This document shows, one piece after another, positions 6,573 through 12,626 of a DNA stretch of 24,790 nt. Within the stretch, counting starts at the first letter, position 1. Each line of letters begins with the position of its first letter. Location: assembly GCA_934394595.1 (NCBI GenBank), contig CAKRRX010000030.1, positions 1 to 24,790 on the forward strand. The letters are read 5' to 3'. The notes under the pieces were generated by a model. That model did no database searches. It worked only from the letters and a program-made list of their open reading frames with translations, and was not told the DNA's origin. The DNA comes from an uncultured Blautia sp. Lineage in GTDB: Bacteria > Bacillota > Clostridia > Lachnospirales > Lachnospiraceae. A program made the position numbers and the translations under genes.

Positions 6573-7859
6573 TCAATTATCATCTTCCGGCGCTTTTTCC
6601 ACATTTTTTGGAAGCCAGATGTGTACAAGCTCAATTCTGTTTTTGTCCAGCTCATCCACTACAAGGCGCATACCATTTTCCAGGGTTACAGATTCGCCCT
6701 CCTTGGGGAGACAATCCAGCTGCTCAATGATATATCCACCAATGGAATCATAGTCTTCTGATTCCAGCTTGGTTCCAAGAGCTTCGTTGATATCATTTAA
6801 TTTGGCAGAACCCAGAACCTCATATTCACGGTTTTGCTGGATTTCGCGGATAGGCTCTTCTTCATCCTCGTCATACTCATCTCGGATCTCGCCTACAATT
6901 TCCTCAAGAAGATCTTCCAATGTGACAAGTCCTGCAGTAGAACCGTATTCATCCAACACGATAGCCAGGTTTACGGATGCTTTTCGCATCTCCATCATCA
7001 GGTCCGTAGTGCGTTTATATTCGTAGGTGAAATAAGGCTCGCGGAGAATCTTTCGAATAGAAAATTCTTCATTCTCTGGATAAAGGAGTAGATCCTTGAC
7101 ATTGATGATACCAATCACATTATCGGTATTGTCTTCGAAAACAGGGAAGCGGGTATGCATATCCTCCTTGAAAATGTCCATAAGTTCTTTGTAAGTGGAT
7201 TCCACATCAATAAATGTCATATCAATTCTGGGAATCATCACATCCTTTGCAGAGGAATCCCCGAAATCAAAAACATTGTAGATCATCTGCTTTTCTTCAC
7301 GTTCGATAACACCGTTTTCCTGACTGGCATTTACCATGGAACGAAGTTCATGCTCCGTGATCGTTCCCTGTCTGGCATTGGGATCAATGCGAAGGACAAA
7401 AAGAATTCCACCTGCCAGCTTTCCGACAATAAAAATGACAGGTGTGAGAATGGTCATCAGCCAGTAGACCGGTCTTGCATAAGCAAGGGCCAGCCGGTCT
7501 GCTTGAAGGGTCGCAATGGTTTTTGGCGTGATCTCACCAAAAAGAAGTACAAGCAAAGTCATCACACCGGTAGCCACACCGATATACATATTTCCCAAAA
7601 CCTTGATAGTGAAGGTTGTGGCAAGGGAGGATGCCGCAATATTTACGATATTGTTACCAATTAAAATAGTACTGAGCATTTTTCCAGAATTGGAAATGAC
7701 CTTTTCCAGTATGATGGCACGCTTATTCCCCTGTTCAGCAAGGGAACGGATATGGATGCGGTTTGCTGCCGTCATGGAAGTTTCAGCAGAAGAAAAAAAA
7801 GCAGACAATAGTATCAGAAATACGATGGTGATCGCCTGTATAGGGACACTTGAATCCAA
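6573..7859 (-). CDS. CNNM/CorC (hemolysin-family) transporter with CBS domains
   Basis: 428 residues. An N-terminal DUF21/CNNM membrane domain (about residues 1-175) carries SAFFSSAETSMTAAN and GEITPKTIA, the family hallmarks, with three to four hydrophobic segments. A linker (TEHELRSMVNASQENGVIE) leads to a CBS pair (about 200-330, from KDVMIPRIDM to LVTLEDLLEEIVGEIRDEYD). The C-terminus is a CorC_HlyC domain (about 345-415, SIGGYIIEQL, VDELDKNRIELV). Relatives export or sense Mg2+/Co2+; the 'hemolysin' name is historical. The start is TTG at 7859, chosen because AAAGGAG lies about ten bases upstream and no ATG precedes the conserved first helix. It converges on the terminator at 6442-6515 and is probably monocistronic. 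Confidence 0.93.
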   Translation of the reverse strand: MDSSVPIQAITIVFLILLSAFFSSAETSMTAANRIHIRSLAEQGNKRAIILEKVISNSGKMLSTILIGNNIVNIAASSLATTFTIKVLGNMYIGVATGVMTLLVLLFGEITPKTIATLQADRLALAYARPVYWLMTILTPVIFIVGKLAGGILFVLRIDPNARQGTITEHELRSMVNASQENGVIEREEKQMIYNVFDFGDSSAKDVMIPRIDMTFIDVESTYKELMDIFKEDMHTRFPVFEDNTDNVIGIINVKDLLLYPENEEFSIRKILREPYFTYEYKRTTDLMMEMRKASVNLAIVLDEYGSTAGLVTLEDLLEEIVGEIRDEYDEDEEEPIREIQQNREYEVLGSAKLNDINEALGTKLESEDYDSIGGYIIEQLDCLPKEGESVTLENGMRLVVDELDKNRIELVHIWLPKNVEKAPEDDN

Positions 7860-7954
7860 ATTTTATTCACTCCTTTGTTTGATATAAAATAGTTTGTCTA
7901 GAAGCAGGATTTTATTGTATAAAAACAAATCCGCCAGCTTCCATATTAAGAAAT

Positions 7955-7983
7955 AATATACATGATTCAAGCAGAAAATGCAA
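7955..7983 (-). promoter_or_regulatory. Possible promoter of the CNNM/CorC gene
   Basis: On the minus strand TTGCAT (7978-7983), 17 bases, TATATT (7955-7960). The -35 is poor (first three bases match) and the -10 is five of six. It would give a leader of about 90 bases. Confidence 0.4.
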
Positions 7984-8049
7984 GAAAAAAGCATACGGAA
8001 AAAAGACTTGAAAAAATAGAAATTAGGGGTGTCGAAAAAGGGAGAACTG

Positions 8050-8058
8050 TGTTATAAT
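8050..8058 (+). promoter_or_regulatory. Extended -10 promoter (P1) upstream of the surface-protein gene
   Basis: TGTTATAAT gives a TGn extended -10 and a perfect TATAAT hexamer (8053-8058). No good -35 lies 17 bases upstream. It is placed about 300 bases before the gene. Confidence 0.45.
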
Positions 8059-8096
8059 TCGCCTTGATAAAATATAAAATAAAATATTACAAAATA

Positions 8097-8125
8097 TTTA
8101 CAAAATGATAAAGATTTGATATAGT
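8097..8125 (+). promoter_or_regulatory. Sigma-A promoter (P2) of the surface-protein gene
   Basis: TTTACA (8097-8102), 17-base spacer, TATAGT (8120-8125). An almost pure A/T stretch at 8064-8096 immediately upstream could act as an UP element. The start would be near 8132, giving a leader of about 224 bases. Confidence 0.65.
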
Positions 8126-8131
8126 AGTTTT

Positions 8132-8355
8132 ATGGTGTCAGGGTAAAGGAGTGAAAGGCAGTACATACTTGCCAGAAAAGCCTTTTCTGAACATCTTTTT
8201 GAACATCTTTTATGCCCGTCAGACGGGATTTGAGAAAAAATAAAATACAAGGGCGAAGATAAGTTCCCTTATTCTATAAAGCTAAAGCAGATACAGGCAG
8301 AAATGGAAGCCTGTTATTACAGCAGATGAATTGATTGTATAATAGAGGTGCCAGG
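8132..8355 (+). promoter_or_regulatory. Long 5' leader of the surface-protein gene, with hairpins and a 12-base tandem repeat
   Basis: The 7860-8355 gap holds the divergent promoters and this leader. It contains TGAACATCTTTT twice in tandem (8189-8200 and 8200-8211), small stems CCCGT/ACGGG with a CAG loop (8214-8226) and AAGGG/CCCTT (8249-8270), and an AGGC/GCCT stem near 8296-8313. None is followed by a T-tract. No known riboswitch class was recognised. A 30-codon GTG frame (8151-8243) is present, but its only Shine-Dalgarno-like sequence abuts the start codon. Confidence 0.35.
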
Positions 8356-10362
8356 ATGAAAAGAAAAAAGAACATTATTTACAGAAAAAGTATATCTTTA
8401 CTTGCTGCAGCTGCAATGACTGCAGTGCTGATGACCGGACAGATCTGTCCCGTTACAGCAGCAGGACAGAATATAGAATCCAGTATTAAGACATCCAGTA
8501 TTATTCCGGATAATGTGACCATTGATGAGCCGGTGGCTCTTTCTGAGATTGAATTGCCGAAAAGCGATTACGGAACTCTTTCATGGGCAGATGATACCTA
8601 TGTGCCAACAAAGAGAGTACAGTCCTGCAAGGTTGTATTTAAGCCAGCAAGTGATGTTGATCTTTCTTACTTACCTGGCTGGGATTCCGAAGAAAAAGTG
8701 GTAAAAGGAAAAATTACAGTAGTAGTTACCAGTCTGGAAGGAGAAGAGACATCGGAAAATGATGAGGAATCCACAGAAGATAGTTCCTCACCAGAAGAAC
8801 CGGCACAGGACAGCGAGAAAGATACGGTGCCGGACAGCGCAGATGATGAAAATGGGAATACGGATACTTCTGCAGATAGTACAGGCGATTTGACCATTCA
8901 AAATCCTACAGACAGCGACAAAAAGGAAGAAAATTCTGATAGCAGCAGTGAGGACAGCTCCGCTTCAGAAGATACAGAAGCTGTTGGAAGTACGGTAGAG
9001 AATTCTGAAACTACTGGGGAGAATTCGGATGGAACTGTTCAGGCAGACCTCCTTGATTCTGCTGGCGCAGAAAATACAGATTCAGGAGAGACTTCCGGAC
9101 CAGAGGAAAGTCTCACTGAAGAAATCCTCACAAAAGATAATGGTGAAAGTACAGAAGCGGGGGCTTCTGATGCAGAAGATCAGGCATCGGCATCTGGGGA
9201 ATCCCAAGCTGCTTTGGAAGAAACTGTCACAGAAGAGCACGAGAACACAGAACTGACAGATAAGATCAATGAGTCTCTTACAGATATTATGCCAGGAGCT
9301 ACTGTCTTTGATGAAAAAGAAGAAGCGCCTTCTGAAGAACAAGAGAAGAATATTTTTGATAATCCACTGGATTTTACAGTCACAGATACACGTCCAAATG
9401 TGGCAGCAGAGGATCTGACAGAAGAAGAGCAGGCAGCTATTGCAGTGGAGAACCATTCCTGTGAGGGAATTTCAGTTTCCGGTATTGAATTGCCATGGTA
9501 TGTACAGTTCCAGGTGTCAAGCGGTGAAAATTACGAGTTTAAAAATGAAGACAAAGCAACTATTTTCCAGTCCTATGAATTCAAATTATGGGATTTGAAG
9601 AATGATACAGAGTATGAGATTCCAGATGGACAGTACATAAGTGTGACAATTCCGGTAAAAGAGGGATACAGCTATTCCATTGAGCATCTTCTGGATAATG
9701 GTGCCACAGAGACTATTGTGCCAAGTGTCAATGGTAGTACGATGATATTTAGCACCCATTCTTTCAGCCCCTTTGGAATTGCCGGATTCAGGCCGATTGT
9801 AGGAGAAGAGATTGCGGATAATGCCTACGGTGCTACAGTAACTCCCACACCGACACCTACCATTACAGTAAGTGGAACGCCGACTCCATCGCCGGCAGTG
9901 ACAGGGGTAGCTGGAAATAAAGAAAATGGAAGCGCTGGAAATTCTGGCAGCAGTGCTGCCGAAAGTGCAGGTAATGCTTCAGGAAGTGCAGGAAATAGTG
10001 GTTCTGGAAGTACTGCCGGAGGTGGTGATACCGGAACTGTAGGAAGTTCTGGAAGCGGCAGTACCGCTTCAGGGACCGATATCTCTGGAAGTGGCACTGT
10101 TGGAAGCAATTCTTCTGGAAGCAATACTTCCGGAAGCAGCACAACTTCCGGCTTGGGCACTGATAACTCTGGAAGCAGTACAGCAGCTGGCGAGAATCAG
10201 TCCGGTACAGCATCAACACAGGGAAATAGTGGACAGAATCAGACGTCAAACGCTGTTAAAACTGGCGACAATACTGTGATCCTTCCATTTGTGATACTGG
10301 TATTTGCAGCGGTGATCGTGATTATAGTGGTACTTCTTGTGCGTAAAAAGAAAAATAAATAA
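8356..10362 (+). CDS. Large acidic, Ser/Gly-rich secreted surface protein with C-terminal sorting signal
   Basis: 668 residues from the ATG at 8356 (AGAGGTG five bases before; a TTG seven codons upstream is less likely). Residues 1-36 are a signal peptide (MKRKKN, hydrophobic LLAAAAMTAVLM, TAA/GQ). Residues 40-120 form a compact segment (SDYGTLSW, VVFKPASDVD, PGWDSEEKVV) of a kind I associate with large clostridial surface proteins. Residues about 125-330 are an extreme Glu/Ser/Asp/Thr-rich linker. Residues about 336-480 are a second ordered domain (LPWYVQFQVSSG, THSFSPFGIAGF). A TPTPTPT linker (496-515) and a Gly/Ser low-complexity stalk (about 516-620) lead to VKTGDN (634-639), a hydrophobic span and an RKKKNK tail. 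This is the layout of a sortase substrate with a KTGD-type motif. No enzymatic domain is seen; adhesion or a structural role is only a guess. Confidence 0.85.
   Translation: MKRKKNIIYRKSISLLAAAAMTAVLMTGQICPVTAAGQNIESSIKTSSIIPDNVTIDEPVALSEIELPKSDYGTLSWADDTYVPTKRVQSCKVVFKPASDVDLSYLPGWDSEEKVVKGKITVVVTSLEGEETSENDEESTEDSSSPEEPAQDSEKDTVPDSADDENGNTDTSADSTGDLTIQNPTDSDKKEENSDSSSEDSSASEDTEAVGSTVENSETTGENSDGTVQADLLDSAGAENTDSGETSGPEESLTEEILTKDNGESTEAGASDAEDQASASGESQAALEETVTEEHENTELTDKINESLTDIMPGATVFDEKEEAPSEEQEKNIFDNPLDFTVTDTRPNVAAEDLTEEEQAAIAVENHSCEGISVSGIELPWYVQFQVSSGENYEFKNEDKATIFQSYEFKLWDLKNDTEYEIPDGQYISVTIPVKEGYSYSIEHLLDNGATETIVPSVNGSTMIFSTHSFSPFGIAGFRPIVGEEIADNAYGATVTPTPTPTITVSGTPTPSPAVTGVAGNKENGSAGNSGSSAAESAGNASGSAGNSGSGSTAGGGDTGTVGSSGSGSTASGTDISGSGTVGSNSSGSNTSGSSTTSGLGTDNSGSSTAAGENQSGTASTQGNSGQNQTSNAVKTGDNTVILPFVILVFAAVIVIIVVLLVRKKKNK
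9901..10200 (+). repeat. Degenerate GGAAGC/GGAAGT-type codon repeat encoding the Gly/Ser stalk
   Basis: Short imperfect repeats of Gly-Ser codons with interspersed Ala, Asn and Thr recur for about 300 bases (units such as GGAAGCAAT, GGAAGTGCA, TCTGGAAGC). The repeats stay in frame and encode a flexible cell-wall-spanning stalk. Such tracts tend to change length by slippage. Confidence 0.75.
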
Positions 10363-10386
10363 ACAGATAGAAAGCATACATAAAAT

Positions 10387-10425
10387 GGCTCTTCCATATA
10401 TTTGAATATGGGAGGGCTGTTTTTT
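10387..10425 (+). terminator. Terminator of the surface-protein gene, overlapping the next gene's ribosome binding site
   Basis: Arm 10387-10399 pairs with 10406-10418 (13 bp, three G-U pairs, six-base loop), followed by G and six T residues (10420-10425) and then immediately by the ATG of the next gene at 10426. The 3' arm contains GGGAGGG (10410-10416), the only good Shine-Dalgarno for that gene, so the hairpin could both end transcription and hide the ribosome binding site. Confidence 0.8.
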
Positions 10426-10776
10426 ATGAAAATAAAGGCAATCTTAAAATCTTTACTTTTTTCCTATGCAGTAACCGGCGCTTTTTTACTGCTGCTGGCA
10501 TTTTTACTGTTTCAGTTTGACCTGGGGGAAAAACCGGTGGCAGCAGGAATCCTGGCCGTGTACGTGCTATCTTGTCTGCTGGGAGGATTTATGGCAGGAA
10601 AGATTATGCGAAAGGACAGGTATCTATGGGGAATGCTCACAGGTCTTTTTTATTATCTTCTGCTTATTGCCGTATCCTTTGCGGTGAAAGGAAAGTGGGA
10701 TATGAGTCTGATTCATGCAGTGACCACATTCTTTCTCTGCCTGGGAGGCGGGACTCTGGGCGGAATGTTATCCTGA
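10426..10776 (+). CDS. Small four-helix membrane protein, TIGR04086-like
   Basis: 116 residues from the ATG at 10426 (GGGAGGG nine bases upstream; in-frame TTG 10402 and ATG 10408 lie within the terminator stem-loop and lack a ribosome binding site). Four hydrophobic segments are seen: about 8-28 (LLFSYAVTGAFLLLLAFLLF), 38-58 (GILAVYVLSCLLGGFMAGKI), 67-86 (MLTGLFYYLLLIAVSFAV) and 95-115 (AVTTFFLCLGGGTLGGML). The glycine-rich second and fourth helices fit the TIGR04086/YrzE family, often found in Clostridia and, from memory, commonly beside SCIFF genes. Function unknown. It lies between the surface-protein gene and scfA; scfA has its own promoter 100 bases downstream. Confidence 0.82.
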   Translation: MKIKAILKSLLFSYAVTGAFLLLLAFLLFQFDLGEKPVAAGILAVYVLSCLLGGFMAGKIMRKDRYLWGMLTGLFYYLLLIAVSFAVKGKWDMSLIHAVTTFFLCLGGGTLGGMLS

Positions 10777-10876
10777 AAAGCTGCCAGGAATGTAAGGAGC
10801 TGTAACATTCATGTCGCTGTAAATAAAGAAAACCGCAATACTCACCGCAGCAGTGCAAAGGTAACGAAAAAAGTGC

Positions 10877-10905
10877 TTTAAAAATAAAAAAAAATATGAT
10901 ATACT
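10877..10905 (+). promoter_or_regulatory. Sigma-A promoter of scfA
   Basis: TTTAAA (10877-10882), 17-base spacer, TATACT (10900-10905), inside an A-rich tract. The start would be near 10912, giving a leader of about 28 bases ending in the strong AAGGAGG of scfA. The upstream interval 10777-10876 holds only a weak GAATGT/ACATTC hairpin (10788-10810) with no T-tract. Confidence 0.7.
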
Positions 10906-10939
10906 AGGCAAAGATTAATATACATAAGGAGGCTATATC

Positions 10940-11080
10940 ATGCAGCATGTAAAAACATTAAATACAAAGAATCTGCAGAACACTGTAAAGAAAGGCGGAT
11001 GTGGCGAGTGCCAGACATCATGTCAGTCCGCATGCAAGACATCCTGTACAGTAGGAAACCAGAGCTGCGAAAATAAATAA
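10940..11080 (+). CDS. scfA: SCIFF precursor peptide (six cysteines in forty-five residues)
   Basis: Ribosomally made peptide of 46 residues and substrate of the neighbouring radical-SAM maturase. The leader-like part MQHVKTLNTKNLQNTVKKGG (residues 1-20) is followed by a core with six cysteines at 21, 24, 28, 32, 36 and 43 (GCGECQTSCQSACKTSC, then TVGNQSCENK). This matches the SCIFF family (TIGR03973), which is nearly universal in Clostridia and highly conserved. In the studied homologue CteA/CteB a thioether joins a Cys sulfur to a Thr alpha carbon, as I recall between positions 32 and 37; both C32 and T37 are present here. AAGGAGG lies eight bases before the ATG. Its biological role and final exported form are unknown. 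It is too short for typical gene finders. Confidence 0.96.
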   Translation: MQHVKTLNTKNLQNTVKKGGCGECQTSCQSACKTSCTVGNQSCENK

Positions 11081-11123
11081 TGGAATGTCGCTGACCGGCG
11101 GATTCCTTCGCAACTGGAAAATG

Positions 11124-11151
11124 TAAGCAGCGGTGTAAAAACCGCTGCTTA
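11124..11151 (+). promoter_or_regulatory. Strong hairpin between scfA and scfB
   Basis: TAAGCAGCGGT (11124-11134) pairs perfectly with ACCGCTGCTTA (11141-11151) around a GTAAAA loop: 11 bp, GC-rich. The following bases (TTCATGC) are not a T-tract, so it should cause partial termination at most, or protect the short scfA message. This fits a need for more precursor than enzyme, as in many peptide-modification operons. Confidence 0.78.
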
Positions 11152-11186
11152 TTCATGCAATAGGAAAAATGAAAGGATATAATAAC

Positions 11187-12554
11187 ATGAGTCTGATTCA
11201 CCGTTATCAGAACAATGGCTATAACATTGTGCTGGACATCAACAGCGGATGTATCCATGTTGTGGACAAGGTGACCTATGAAGTACTTCCCTATATGGAA
11301 GAGGGCCTTGACCAAGATGCCATTGTAGGAAAACTGGGAGATCAGTTTTCAGAAGAAGATATCAGGACATCAGTGGCAGAATGTGAGAAGCTGAAAGCCG
11401 ATGGTATGCTTTTTACCAGGGATGTATATGAAAATGCCATTGATGCATTTACCAAGAACCGTCAGACAGTGGTGAAAGCTCTCTGCCTGCACATTGCACA
11501 TGACTGTAATCTTGCCTGTCGCTATTGCTTTGCAGAAGAAGGAGAGTACCACGGACGAAGGGCCCTCATGTCTTTTGAGGTAGGCAGGAAAGCACTGGAT
11601 TTTCTGATCGCTAATTCAGGTTCCAGACATAATCTGGAAGTGGATTTCTTTGGCGGAGAGCCGCTTATGAACTGGCAGGTTGTAAAAGACCTGGTGGCAT
11701 ATGGCCGTGAGCAGGAGAAGATCCACAATAAGAAATTCCGTTTTACTCTTACTACCAACGGCGTTCTGCTGAATGATGAAGTAATGGAATTCTGTAATAA
11801 GGAAATGGGAAATGTGGTCCTCAGTATTGATGGCCGTAAGGAAGTACATGATTTTATGCGTCCCTTCCGTAAAGGAGCCGGAAGCTACGATCTGATCCTT
11901 CCGAAGTTCCAGAAATTTGCAGAGTCCCGCAATCAGGACAAGTATTATGTAAGAGGAACCTTTACTCATCATAATCTTGACTTCTCCCAGGATGTTCTTC
12001 ATCTTGCGGATCTTGGATTTAAGCAGATTTCTGTGGAGCCTGTAGTGGCAGATCCATCTGAGGAGTACGCACTTCGGGAGGAAGACCTGCCGAAGATTAT
12101 GGAAGAATACGATCTTCTTGCGAAAGAGATGATAAAACGCGAGAAAGAAGGCAAAGGCTTTAATTTCTTCCATTTCATGATCGACCTTACCGGTGGTCCC
12201 TGCGTATACAAGAGACTCTCCGGATGCGGAAGCGGCACAGAATATCTTGCCGTAACTCCGTGGGGGGATTTTTACCCATGCCACCAGTTTGTTGGGGAAG
12301 AAGAATATCTGATGGGAAATGTGGATGAAGGGATTACGAGACCTGACATCCAGAAGGAATTCGGATGCTGCAATGTTTATACCAAGCCAGCCTGCAAGGA
12401 TTGCTTTGCAAGATTCTACTGCAGTGGCGGATGCGCAGCAAACGGATATCATGCCCATAAGGATATCAGAAGCAATTATGAAATCGGATGCGAGCTCCAG
12501 AGGAAGCGTGTGGAGTGCGCCATCATGATAAAAGCCGCACTGGCAGAAGACTGA
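11187..12554 (+). CDS. scfB: Thioether cross-link-forming SCIFF peptide maturase (radical SAM/SPASM)
   Basis: 455 residues from the ATG at 11187 (GAAAGGAT nine bases before; an ATG six codons upstream lacks a site). Residues about 1-85 look like a RiPP recognition element that binds the precursor leader. The radical-SAM core follows: C107, C111 and C114 in HDCNLACRYC hold the [4Fe-4S] cluster that cleaves S-adenosylmethionine, then FFGGEPLMNW and TTNG. The C-terminal SPASM/Twitch region carries auxiliary-cluster cysteines at 339, 347, 365, 394, 395, 403, 406, 412, 416 and 435 (for example CKDCFARFYCSGGCA). The enzyme makes Cys-to-Thr thioether bonds in ScfA (family TIGR03974; CteB is the studied example). 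It lies 106 bp after scfA, read through the hairpin at 11124-11151. Confidence 0.96.
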   Translation: MSLIHRYQNNGYNIVLDINSGCIHVVDKVTYEVLPYMEEGLDQDAIVGKLGDQFSEEDIRTSVAECEKLKADGMLFTRDVYENAIDAFTKNRQTVVKALCLHIAHDCNLACRYCFAEEGEYHGRRALMSFEVGRKALDFLIANSGSRHNLEVDFFGGEPLMNWQVVKDLVAYGREQEKIHNKKFRFTLTTNGVLLNDEVMEFCNKEMGNVVLSIDGRKEVHDFMRPFRKGAGSYDLILPKFQKFAESRNQDKYYVRGTFTHHNLDFSQDVLHLADLGFKQISVEPVVADPSEEYALREEDLPKIMEEYDLLAKEMIKREKEGKGFNFFHFMIDLTGGPCVYKRLSGCGSGTEYLAVTPWGDFYPCHQFVGEEEYLMGNVDEGITRPDIQKEFGCCNVYTKPACKDCFARFYCSGGCAANGYHAHKDIRSNYEIGCELQRKRVECAIMIKAALAED

Positions 12555-12626
12555 TAGCACTTCGCCAGCTGCGAAGATTTCTGTCAGCCCTGCTTTTGCG
12601 CAAAACCAAAAAGAAGGGACAGAACA

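Noticed and set aside
8151..8243. 30-codon GTG frame in the surface-protein leader
   Set aside because: The only Shine-Dalgarno-like sequence touches the start codon, and the peptide reflects the 12-base repeat. Too weak to call.
9841..10240. CRISPR-like or satellite repeat
   Set aside because: The short repeats are in-frame Gly/Ser codons of the surface-protein stalk, with no fixed spacer pattern.
11616..12560. 314-codon minus-strand open frame opposite scfB
   Set aside because: The scfB frame carries all radical-SAM and SPASM cysteines. The antisense frame has no family features.
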